Below the pieces are notes generated by a model that was not told where the DNA came from, searched no databases, and worked only from the letters and a program-made list of their open reading frames with translations. DNA of 64,000 nucleotides, from positions 1,415,148 to 1,479,147 of the forward strand of contig KL647291.1 in NCBI GenBank assembly GCA_000727475.1, read 5' to 3'. Shown in pieces: positions 13,801 through 25,800 of the stretch (positions are counted from its first letter, which is position 1; each line of letters begins with the position of its first letter). This DNA comes from Sarcocystis neurona (lineage: Eukaryota; Apicomplexa; Conoidasida; Eucoccidiorida; Sarcocystidae). Made by a program: the position numbers and the translations under genes.

Positions 13801-16800
13801 NNNNNNNNNNNNNNNNNNNNNNNNNNNNNNNNNNNNNNNNNNNNNNNNNNNNNNNNNNNNNNNNNNNNNNNNNNNNNNNNNNNNNNNNNNNNNNNNNNNN
13901 NNNNNNNNNNNNNNNNNNNNNNNNNNNNNNNNNNNNNNNNNNNNNNNNNNNNNNNNNNNNNNNNNNNNNNNNNNNNNNNNNNNNNNNNNNNNNNNNNNNN
14001 NNNNNNNNNNNNNNNNNNNNNNNNNNNNNNNNNNNNNNNNNNNNNNNNNNNNNNNNNNNNNNNNNNNNNNNNNNNNNNNNNNNNNCTCTCTTCTCGCCTC
14101 CCCTTCTTCTCTCCTTTGCCCTCCCCTCCCCTTCTTCTCTCTTCTCCCCTCCCTCCCCTTCTCTTCTCTCCTCTCTTCTCCCGTCTTCCTCTCTTCTTTC
14201 GCTCTCTGTCTGTCCTTTTGTCTGCTCCTCCGTCGGTCTCTCCCTTCCCTTTCCTCCTCCTCTCTCAGTCCCCCTTTTCCGCCTTCTCCTCCTCTCCTTC
14301 TATTTCTCTCTTCTGACGCGCGGAGGCGCACGGGGAGCCAATGACACCGAGACAGAAACAGTCGCCCACGGGCACAGAGGCGTCCTCCCTTTGTCTGGGG
14401 ACGAGATGGCGAAGAGACACGACCCCTGCGCGTCGGGAAGAAGAATGATTATTGCAAGGGATCATCTTTTAAACTCATAGTGCGAAGAAAAGACACGCGC
14501 TCAAAAGTGTCGCACGCAGGTGTCGCCGCACGGGGAGACGTTGTCTCCGTCGCCTTCGCCCCCGCTTGCCGACAGCGCGACGACGCGCCCGTGCGACGGG
14601 TGGGTATTGCTGTGCTGCCGTGCGTGCGAGAGCTGCTGCAACACGTGCGCACGGAGACAGGGACACATGGGAGACAGACACCTCACAAGCGGACGGGGAC
14701 ATCGCGGCATACGCCGACGAGGCGCTGCTGCAGCACAGGCGCGTTCCACGGACGCGCAAGAGGGACCCGCAGCACGCTACGAGAGAGACGCAACACGTCT
14801 ACATGCATCTACGCAGCTGTCTACATGCACCTATGCAGCTGTCTACATGCACTTGTGCAGCTCACGTACTTTTGCGCCTTCCGACTGCTGCGGTCGCCGA
14901 AGCAGGCGCCGCTGCTGCTGCTGTTGCTTCCCCCCGGCAGAAAGCAGTCGTCCACCCCCCGCTGCAGCAGCAGGCCGTCTGCTCGGCAGCAGAGGAGGCA
15001 GGAAGTACTGGCCAACCGCACTTCGCCTCGCTCCACTGCAGCGCAGCGGAAACATGTCCAGTTGCTCGCCGCTGCTGCTTCGCTAGCTGCTGCGGTCGCG
15101 TCTCCCTCTCCTATGACGACTTGTCTCCGCGTTGCTACCTCTGCCTGCACCATGGCTCGTCCGTCCTCCTCCTCCCGTTGCTGCTGCTCCGGCCGCTGCT
15201 TCTCCTTCCGAGACGTCGGCGGAGCCGTCTCCTCTTCCCTGGGGCTCTGTTCTCGCTCCTGTCCCCCCTGCTGCTGCTGCCGCTCTGCGACCTCTCCTGC
15301 CGCTCTCCCTGCTGCCGCTTCACTGCTCGTGGTAGCGGCGCAGTCGCTGCCGGTCGCTTCCTCTGCGCTGTCGCTGGTACTCAGACGCACTTTCTTCACG
15401 CTCTTACCGCAAACGGCCAGCCTCTCAGCAGCCCCCCCCGCGGCATCCCCTGCTCCTTCTTCTCTTCTGCTGCTGCTGCTGCTTTGACACTCCCCACCGG
15501 CGTCCGCGAGTCCCTCCGCCCTGCGTGTCTCGCTGCTGCGCTCTCCTTCCTGCTGCAGCACGAGGCGCGGCAGTGGCCCCGCGTCCTCGGCAGCAGCCCC
15601 TGTATGCTGCTCCTGCTGCTGCACTTTTAGAGGAAGGAGCCGCTGGCACACACCTTCGGCTGCAGCGGCAATGCTGCAAGACGCGTGCTGCAGATGCTCC
15701 GTCTCGTCTGCTGCAGCTTCGACAGGCGTGCGAAAACCCGTTGCTGCACCAGCAGCAGAGCCAGAACTGAGGAGGAGAGGCGAGGACGCTCGGGTGTTTG
15801 AAAGAGAACCTGCTGCTTTGTCTTCTCCTTCGAATGCCGCTGCTGTTGCGGCTCCCTCCGCTGCTGTCCCGTCTCCTCCTCCTGCCTCTACTGCAGCGAC
15901 CCCAGCAAAGGCAGCAGCTCCATTTGCGGCAGCACGGCAGGCTCTGCGTCGCTGCAGTCGCCCTGCCCGAGCAGCAGCGTCGCTGCTGCTTGCTGCTGTC
16001 ACAGGATTGCCAAGGCATCTCACGGCTCCAGGGGTCACCCCACCACTGCTGCTGCTGCTTCTCTCGAACGGAGACGCCAGCAGTCCTCGCAGAGGAGGAG
16101 GAGTAGCAGACGAAGCGAAAGCCGCACCAGGTCCAGCAGCAGCAGCGGTAGAACCCTCTCTGCCTCCTGCTATCAAGGCTGCTGCCGCGCTGCTGCTGCT
16201 GCTGCTGGACGCAGTAGGGTCTAAAGCAGCAGCGGCAGCCACTTCGTATGCGATCACCTGCCAGCAGGTGTGGCAGACACTCACTTTGCAGCACCGGCAT
16301 ACAAACAGGGGGACGACAACGCCTGTGCTGCTGCCTGCTGCTGCAGCTCCTCTTCTGTCGGCTGCGCCCTGGACTGCCAAGAGTTGCTGTTCGTATTGCA
16401 GCCGAAGAGCAGCAACACGCTCCTGCAAGCTCTCTCCCCTGCTCCTGCTGCTCACGCTGCCGTCGTTTTTCCACCTGCTCCGGCTGAGTCTGCTCTCGCT
16501 GCTGCTGCTGCTGCTCTCGCTGCTGTGGCTGCCCTCACTACTACTGCTGCTGCTCTCGCTGCTACCGCTGCCGCTGTCGCTGCCGCCGCTGCTCTCGTTG
16601 CTGCTGCTGCTGCTCTCCGCACCGCCTCTGCCGCTGTTCTCCGCGCCGCCTCTGCCGCTGCTGTTCTTCTTCACCATGCTGCCGCTCCTCTCCCTGCTGC
16701 TGCTGTCGCCGCTGCTGCAACACCCGAGAGCTCCGCAGACACCGCACGCGCGAAAGAGGCCCCCACAAACCAGCAGGTGTTCGTTAAAAGTGGCAACGCA

Positions 16801-19800
16801 TGCAGGGAAGGCAAGCGATGCTTCTCCCAAAAATTGCTCTCTCTCAAGCATAAGTGTCTGCTGCTCCTGCTGCTTCGCGGTCGCTCCTGCTGCGTCGCCC
16901 GCCCCGTAGTCAGCAACAATCTGCTGCTTCAACAACCGCTCCTCTTGTCCCGCAGTCGCTCCGCTTCCTGCCAATAGCAACGTCCCATCCCTTGACGCAG
17001 GAGCCAGAACGACCGCCTTGTTGCTGTTGGTGCTGTTGAGCTCCAACTGCTCGCGCTTCTCCAGGCTGCTGCTGCTCCTTCGCTGTGACACAAACTCCGC
17101 AGCTCTTCTTGCTGCTGCGGACGACGACGAGGAGGACCATTGCGGAGCGTTCTCGTCGACGGGAGACAAACTTCTCTTCTGAGGTCGCTGCATGCGGCCG
17201 CCCCCTGCCTCTCCCCCCGTGCTGCTGCTGTTGTTGCCGCTTGCCTTGGCGTTGCCGCTGGCGTCGCAACTCGTGTGGCTGCTGCTGTGTGCAGAAGGCG
17301 CGCTCGGGCCGACGCTGCCTTGCTCCGCTGCTGCCCCAGGAGGAAGCCCCAGGCACTGCTGCTGGGAAGCGGGACCGAGCCACTTCTGCTGCTGCTGCAG
17401 CTTCTGCTGCTTGCCGTTCTTCGGCTGCAGCTGTGATCGCGCCTCGCTCTTCCGCTGCTGCAGCTGCTGCTCCTGCTCTGCTGCCAGCGCCCCCAGCAGC
17501 CCGAGTCTGCGGACCGCGAGCGCGACCTTGCGCAGCAGCTGCTGCTGCTGAACGCTCGAGAGCTGCGCAGCAGGGAACGCGGAGTACAGCAGCTGCGCAA
17601 CCCCCTGTAGTAGCAGCATTTCCTTCCTCACCCCCTGCCTTTCCTGAAAAGCAGCAAATTCCTCCACCTGCAGCCACGCAGCAGCAGCGGCCTCTTCAAA
17701 CGCTGCTTTGTAGAATTTCTCGTCCCCCAAAAAGGGCGGCAGAGCTCGGTCCTGCAGCAGCAGCAACTCCATGCCGTCGGCGGAAACCCCCCGCGTGAAG
17801 AACCGCTCTCCTCCCTGCTGCAGCTGCTGCTCCTTCTTCTGCTGCATCTCGCCTTCTCCTGCTGCTCCTGCAGTCGCCTTCGCAGACTCTGCCGACGCTG
17901 CTGCACTCCCCAAGAACTGTCCTGCAGCGCTAGTCGAAGCCACAGCGGACACACCTGCCCCTGCTGCTCCTTGCTGCTGCTGCTGCATCTCTCCTGGCAA
18001 CGTGTCTCCTCTTCCATTGCTGCTGCCGCTCGAGACACCGGCAGCAGCAGCCCCTGCACCGCCTGCTGTTGCTGCTGCTGCTGCTTGGGAATGGACCGTC
18101 GTGAAATGCGAAGACGCTGCTGCCACAGAAGCAGCCCCACCACTGCTTCCTCCCCCTGCTGGGCTCCTTGCGACGCCGCTGCTGTAGTTGCTGCTGCAGC
18201 AAAAAGAGGAGGAGGACGAGGAGGCACCAGCACTGCCCAGCGCAGCAGCCGCCGCCGCACTCTCTCGTTTCGCCTTTGCGCACGCACAGTGGCAGCGATG
18301 AGGCACTGCAGCAGCAGCAGCAGCGCAACAACAGCAACGCACACCGCTGCTGTGCGTCGCGCCTTGGCTTCTTCTATTCAGAGGAGGCCGCCCGCGCTGC
18401 CGACGTGGGGGGGCTGCTCGAGACGAGCAGCTGCTGCAGCAGCAGCAGCAGCACTCCCTCCCAACACTCTTCTTCTCTCTGAGCGACGACAGACGCGACC
18501 CCGAGACAGCAGGCAGCTTCTCCCCGCTCGGTGTGTACCGGCAGCTACTCGGCCCATCCTTCGCGGCAGCATCCCACGCCGCTTCTCTTCCAGCGCACGA
18601 GGAAGCAGCCACAGTAGTAGCCCCCCCTGCAAACTCCTCGCTATCAGCAGCAGCAGGGGCGGTCCTCTCACCTGCAGCAACAGAAGCAGCAGCAGTCTCA
18701 GCACCCGGAACGGCAGAATTTTTTGCAACAGGTTCTTCCCCATCAGCACCTGCTGCTGCTGCACTTCCTTCGCCACAAATAGTAGATGAGTCCTTGTTAC
18801 CGGCTGCTGGAGCAGAGGAGCAGTCGCCAACGTCCTGTTGCGCAGTCGCCAACTCCCCTGCACCTGTCGCTTCTCCTTCGCGCTTCCTCTTCTCAGCAGC
18901 AGGACCGCATGCATCAACGTCCACGCACGTCGCTTCTCCGTCACCGGCAGCAGCGTCCCCCAGACAGGAATACTGACGTTTCTTCCGGCTCGCCGTTTGA
19001 CTGTTCGGCTGCCCGTCTGTGCTGCCCTCCTTCCCGAGCACGTCTTGCTGCCGTCCCTCGTCGTCCTCCTTTGTCTCCTGGTGCGGCTCGCCATCCTCCT
19101 GCTGCTGTGGTACTGGCTGTTGCGGTTCTGTCGCCTGTTGCTGCTCTGTCTCCTGCAGCTGTTCACACTTCGCTGCCTCCCGCCCGTGCTGCTGCTCTCC
19201 TTCCTCCGCCTCCTGCTGTTGTGCGTCGTGCTGCCGCTGTGCGTCCTGCTGCTGCTGTGCATCCTGCTGCTGCTGTGCGTCCTGATGCTGCTGTGCGTCC
19301 TGCTCTTGCTGTGCTTCCTGTTGCTGCTGCGCATCCTGCTGCTGTGCATCTTGCTGATGCTGCACGTCCTGCTGCTGTTGCACATCCTGCTGCTGTTGCG
19401 CATCCTGCTGCTGCTGCGCATCCTGCTGCTGCTCCGACAGGACGTGCGTTGTTGCGTCGCTCAACGACTGCAATTGCTGCGCCAGGGCCGCTGTCCCTGC
19501 TGGTATCTCTGTCGCTGCTCCTGTCACTTGCAGAGGGCTGCTACGACCCGCACCGCGCCCGCTGTCTGCTTCAGGTCCTTCTTCTGTTTGCTGTTGCTCC
19601 CCCATCGACCTACAGGTGGTGCGTGTCTCCTCGGACACCTGTTTATGCTGATGCTGCTTCTGGTCTTCGCCGTCTTCCTGCCCCCTCCCGTGCATTTGCT
19701 GCTGCTGTTCCTCCTCCTCCTCCTTCCGCTCCTTCGCTGTCTGCTGGACCGGCCCCTTCTTTTCCCCCTCCTGCCGCGCCTTCAACACATGTGGCGACTG

Positions 19801-22800
19801 TGCTTCCCTCTCCTTCTGCTGGTCACTCTCCCGCCCATCCTGCTGCATGTCCTCCTTCTTCACCCCCTCCGCGTTCTGCTTGCTACGAGGCGGATGCTGC
19901 GGTGGCTGCTCCTTGTCTTTTTGCTGCTGGTGCAGCAGCAGCCCCCCCTCCCCTTCCGGCTTCTCCACGACCCTCTGCGGCTGCTGTTGCCGTTTCACGG
20001 GATGGTGCTCCTCAATTGTCTTTCCCACATATCGCTGCACTTGCGGCTCACCGTCCCGCCCGCTTTGCAGCTGCTCCTGCGGCTCTTGAGCAGGTAGTTC
20101 AATCTTGACGCCGAGGAGAGAAGAAAACGTCTCGCAGACTCCGTCGTAGGACGGCAACAGCAGCCCCAGCAAATGCAACGGTACTCGTCCGGCTCCTCTA
20201 CTGCTGCTGCTGTCGATCCCCCACTCCGCAGGAAGATCTGCCTCCCTTTCCTTCATACTTTCTCTTTCTCGCTGGGCTTGGTACTTGCGCAGGACCTGCA
20301 CGAAAAAAGTATTACGCACACACACCAAACACGCACAAAAACCCGGGCAATGCAGTTCTACAATACGCACATTCAGAAACTCATACATATATATATACCC
20401 ACCCATGTAGTGCGTATACAAACCTGGGCGACACATCTCTGTATTTATATATATATATATACACGTATGTATACATATATGTATGTAGGGCATATAGAAA
20501 CCTGGGCGACACATCTCTGTATATATATACACGTATACATATATGTATGTAGGGCATATAGAGACCTGGGCGACACAACAGGTGTGTCTGTAATTCAGAC
20601 GCACATACCGAAATGTGTGTCCATATGTGCCATAATAATATGGTAGGGGGAGAGCTGCGGAGAGAGAAAGAGACGCGATACAGATATGTGTGCCTTTATG
20701 CGCCATATAGATATGATGGGGGGAGAGCTGCGAAGAGAGACAGGGACGTCACCACGCGAAGAGGGACGAGAAAAGAGCGAGTCCGGGTGGGTGCAACGGA
20801 AGAAAAAAAGTTGACGACGCCGAGAGCAGGCGAAGAGGAGCACAGCAATGCGACGATACAACGTCGAGGGGACATGGCGAGGGCAGCAAACAACGCGGGT
20901 TGAGCAGTGAGAAGAACACTCGGGCGCGAAGCAAGGAGCCCGTCAGCAGCTGAAGAAGAGAAAGTGTGTCTGGAGAAAGGAGAGAGCAGGGGGCACGCGC
21001 AGAAGTCTGCTGGTCGCCCAGACGCGACGTCGAGACGGGACACACACACACGGAGACAGCAGCCACGGTGAGGAAGGCAGAGAGACACCGACACAGCGAG
21101 AGGGAGACTCACCGACGGCCATAAAGCGACAGCCACGGAGACACAGAGGGGGTCGGAGACGGCGAGACGCAGGCAAGGGAGACGGGGGGAACAGCACGCG
21201 ACGTAATGAAGCTCCTCCTATATGATATATATATATATATAAAATATACATATAGGACAGATATATATCCTATATATGTGGTGGCAGTGGGAGGAGACGC
21301 GAACCGCAGCAGGCAGCTGGGACTACCGCCGCGGGTCTTTTTTATCTTTCCACAACTCGAGTCGCCCCGGTACCTTCGCAAGTCCCCTCTCCAAAAGCGC
21401 GCCTGCGCTGCTCGCGTCGTTTCTGCCTGCTGGCACGTGGACCGCACGGGTCCGCGACGACTCTTTTTGTGTTCTCTCTGTCTGTGACTTTCTTTTTCTC
21501 GAGACTTCGCGGCAGGGACGACTTCTGAGCCGAAGATCTACGTGCACCTGCCCCCCTTTTATTGAGAAGGCACGCCAAGAGACGCACACATCTGCAGAGA
21601 GAACCGCCTCACTCTCTTCCCCGTCCTGCCGACGTCGCGACTCTGCGTGTCGGTGACCACACGTATACACACACCTGCCTTGCCCCCTGCACGTCCCCCA
21701 CACACGCGCTTCCACCTATACAGAGTCGTATAAAATATACGGAGACGCATATACACAGAAGAAAGAGATGCACCCACACACATACACCTATACGTATACG
21801 CGCGTCATCTACCTCACTGTCAAAGAGAGAGAGGTATGTCCATATAGAGAGAGAGAAAGAGGCACACATGTATATACGTAGATAGATAGGCAGATGATGG
21901 ACATGTGTGTGAACGCCGTCTGCTTCATGGGAAGAGAGAGAGAGAGACACATATATTCACATAGACGTATATGTATGCGTAGATAGATAGGCGGATGCTG
22001 GAGAGATGTGTCTGAGCGTCATCTACGTCACTACGAGATATATATATATACATGCATAAATATATGTGTGTACATATGTGTGCGCTTCACCGGCGTGATT
22101 GCCTGTGTGCTCACACTTTCTTCTGTCTGCGTGGGTAGCTGTAGACGCAGGTGCACACTCTCTGCTGTGACACACATATTTTTCGGGGACAGGGGGAGCG
22201 GCGCGCCCCACGGGTGGGGTCACCTTCCCTCCCTGCGCCCTGCGCCACATGGAGACGGCCACTGGAGACGGGCAGGTTCCTCGCGGGGGGTGGGGGGAGA
22301 GGACACCCTCTTCCCCTGCGTCGCGGCGTTTCTCTACTCGTACAAGTTACGCTGAGCAAGTATACGTACCACTTCGACATACACACGTCTCTTCGTGCTG
22401 CCTAGGTGTGTCTGTCTCTCTATAAAGATACGTGTCCATGCAGACCGTCTATACAAACAAGCATGTACGTTTTCACATATACACATATATATACATATAC
22501 ATATACATATATATATACATACACAAGTACGTTTTCATAATTGCCCGCACCTAATATTTTTCTCTTCTCTCTCCTTCTGTCTGTGGCACACGTGAATGAA
22601 TATCTGTCTCTCTACAGCACACCTAATTTCCTTTCTTTTCGCTCCCTCCCTCTCTCTGGATAGGACAGTCAGAGTTCTCTCCTCCTCTCCTTTCTCTCTG
22701 TCTTCCTCTACGTCCACATATATACACGGCCACATACATACAGAAAGAGCGTCCCTCCCCCTTCGTGCGCGCGCGCCTGCAAATCATTTCCCAAGCGAGA

Positions 22801-25800
22801 GTTCGCGACGAGGCGGTCCGACGACAGAAGACAGCAGCTCGCCACACGGAGACGGAGACACAGAGAGAAAGAGCGCGCGACAGAGAAGGAGGTGGAGGAC
22901 GCGGCGACAGACAGGAGAAGCGGCATCGCGTGCTTTCCTCACCAGCGTAGGCGCCTTGTTTTTGGCGTGTTGGTAGCAGAAGACCACCGGTCGGCCGGCG
23001 TCCCAGTCGACCATGAAGCCCGGGGCTGCAGTGGCGCAGGAGATGTGATACGTGCGCATACAGCTCGCGTGGCCGCAAATGGTGGGGGCAGGGCCCTGAT
23101 GGTGGCAGAGCCAGCAACGCAGTCGCGCGCGGGCTTCGTCATTTTCGAAGGCTATGCGTTCTCCCACAAAGGCGTTGATCGCCAGCGCGCACCGTAGATG
23201 CGCCCACACTCCTCGCTGACAAAAAAGCAGCAGACACAGCAGGTAACAAAGTTGCCGTCAGAACACACAAGTCCCTGGTCACACACAGAGGAGGACGCCT
23301 TCGTCTTCCCGCGGGAGGCGTCGCCGCGGTGCCGGTGCAGCCCCTCCACGCTGGAACACGAAGTGTCGAAATAAGGTATACAGACACTCGGAGCCCACGC
23401 AGAGGAACTCAACGAAAAAATGCGAGAAATACCCCAAGGAGATATCCTCCTACAAATCTAGCGTCTGTCAGACGTGTGGGAATGACTCTGCGGAATACTC
23501 TCTCTGTATCTGTAGGTGTGTGTACGAGCACAGCGCAGTTACAGAAGAAGAACTAGGGCTGCTGCGCTGAGGTGTGCGTACACCCTCAATCGCTCTGCGG
23601 AGCGCTGGCTTCGCAGACACGCGCCAGAAGAAAATCGTCTGGTGTACATACACCCGAATTAAGTGCGCACCACGGTCCCACTGCGGATTCAAGGATAGAG
23701 CGTGCGCGGTGTACGTACACCTGGTAACGCGCGTGCACGCTGTGCTCGTCGTGTTGTCTGCGAGTCCTGGAGGTGCACAGGGAAGAAAAGCGTTCCTGCC
23801 AGCTGGTCCGAAACACGCCCCCCCGGGTGTACGTACACTCGACGGGACGCAGTCAAGCGGTCGAAGCAGCGCGACCCGTGCAACACGCCACCACACAGAG
23901 AGCAGCAGCAGCAGTGGCGAGGCACGAATTTCCTCCCAGCAGCTACTGCGATATGGCTGCGTCCCACCAACAGCAGCATTCCCCTCGGGTTCGATTTGCA
24001 GCAGCAACAGCAGCACGTGACAGACAGCAGCAGGAGTGGCCACCTCCTCCAGCAGCAGCAGCCGCAGCAGCAGCAGTGCATTTCCCGCAAGCCCCGCCGA
24101 CACCAATTTCTCCCGCACAGGTACGGCAGGCTTCTAAACGCACACACCTTTTTCTTGGTCGTCTTTTCTGTTCCTCTCTGTTGTCTTCTGGGTACTCTAC
24201 TTTTCCCACTCACTTCTCGTCTTTTTTCTATTCCTCTCTGTCGTACTCTAGGTCCTCTCTCCTGTTGGGCCTCTCTTCTGTTTTCCCCACCTGCTTCTTT
24301 TCTCTGTTCCTCTCTGTCGTTTTCTGTGAGACTTCTTGGATACTCTCTCCTGTTTCCCTCCTGTTCCTTTTCCTTCTTCTTTTTGCCTGTCCTTTTCTTC
24401 CCTTCTTCCCGCTGCTCCCCGTCACCCTCTCCCTCTTCGGCTCGTCCTTCCTTTTCCCCGCGTCCCCGACTTCAATTCCTCTCCTGCTCTCCCCTAACTT
24501 GTTTTCCTCTCTTTTTCTCTCCCCTCCTCTCCACACGTACCTTGTCGGTTTTCTTGATGGGTCCGCCGCCGGGACAAAACGCGTCGAAGCCGCAGAGTGC
24601 GCAGACAGGAATCCGGAGGACGACGCTAAGACCGGGGACGGGCCAGACGCGCACTACGCATCGTTTCTTTGGATTTTTGCTGTTGTAATTTCTGCTGCTG
24701 CTGCTGGGCGATGAGGACGACGATGACGACACGCCATGGCCGCTGCTGCTGCATGCAGTCGGAGAGAGAAGCACCGCATTGGCGTCGCTGCTGCCGCTCG
24801 GGAAAAACGAGTACTTCGTCGTTGTCTCGCTGCTGCCGCTGCCGCCGCTTCCTCCTCCTCCTCCGCCTCCTCCGCCCGCACGAGGCGACCCGCTGCTGCC
24901 GCCCACCTCGTCATCCGACGAGTCCGAGAAGGAGTACGGGACGCGTCGCAGGTAGTCTACCGCCCGCAGTTGCTGCTGCTGGTGCGTGCCACCTCGCAGC
25001 AACGCCAGGCCTCCTTCCTCTTTCGAACTGCCTCCTCCTCCTGCTCCTCCTCCTCCCCTTCCTGCTGCTGCTTCGGCTTCTGCCGCTGCTTCTGCCGCCG
25101 CTGCGGCTCGCGCTTGACGAGGGGATCGCACCGCACCTCCTCCCGCACGCAAGTGATCCTTCACGCCGTGTCCAGCTGCGATCGGCAGCAGTGGCAACAT
25201 CTTGCGCCCGCCTGCAGCTCTTTTCTCGCCCGTTCCGGCCGTCGTTGCTATTGCTGCGCTCAATTCCACTGCTCCAGCGGGTCCTCCTCCTCCACCGCCT
25301 CCAGCTCCTCCTGCCGCCGTTGCTGACATGCCTGCTGCTGCTTCAACGCCTGTCGCACCTGTTACGGCCAACGCTCGCGCGGCATTATCCGTACGCGCTC
25401 CATCGGGACTGTGATTAAGGGTGACAGCTGGCAGACCGCCTTGCTCTTCTCTTCGTCCTCCTGCAGTTCCCTTCTCTTTTACCTCGACCATACGCAGCCC
25501 AGCAGCACCAGCATCGTCTCGATCAAGTGGATCCTCCGCTGCTGCTGCTGCTGCATGCACGCCCCTTGTAGCAGCAGTAGCATCCATACGGCTGTTGCAG
25601 ACACCGCTGCCGTTCGAACTCACGCTCTTGCCACTGCTGTCGGCACTGCTGTTACAGTCGCTGCACGGCAATGCAGCACATCTGCTGTTGTCGCTGTGGG
25701 GTGTCGCCAGACTGGCCGCGTCGGCAGCTGCAGCCGCACCCGTTGGAGCAGCAGCAATTGACGCTGCAGTAGCACCAGCAGAAGCGCCCGCATCCGGCGC

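Larger units (their letters stand above)
12741..14869 (-). other. Intron 5 with assembly gap and polypyrimidine block
   Basis: GTACGTGAG..TTTGCAG. It contains a pure C/T block (plus strand) on both sides of the 456-base gap, alternating purine-pyrimidine CA/TA repeats at about 12750-13200, and a GC-rich stretch at 14480-14800 in which all frames are fairly open but none carries a motif. Confidence 0.7.
20296..22942 (-). other. Intron 4 with minisatellites
   Basis: GTGAGG..TGCAG, 2,647 bp, with no convincing coding content. It contains CT/GA-rich stretches, TATA microsatellites (about 21220-21275, 22025-22060 and 22475-22525) and three families of short tandem duplications listed separately. 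Confidence 0.75.

Noticed and set aside
13243..14480. Long plus and minus frames spanning the first assembly gap
   Set aside because: They exist only because N is read as an unknown residue; their ends translate a C/T repeat.
14449..14759. Minus frames below exon 5 as the end of the gene
   Set aside because: They lack the WxHxxCA half of the extended PHD, which is present at 12434-12740 with matching phase.
15671..20108. Plus-strand ORFs up to 440 aa opposite exon 5
   Set aside because: Antisense shadows of a coding exon whose zinc-finger motifs are on the minus strand.
23216..23340. Cys-rich frame (CSDGNFVTCCVCCFFV) before exon 4
   Set aside because: Including it would insert residues between K-T-D and W-A-H, where extended PHDs have only a few; it is also out of frame with exon 4.
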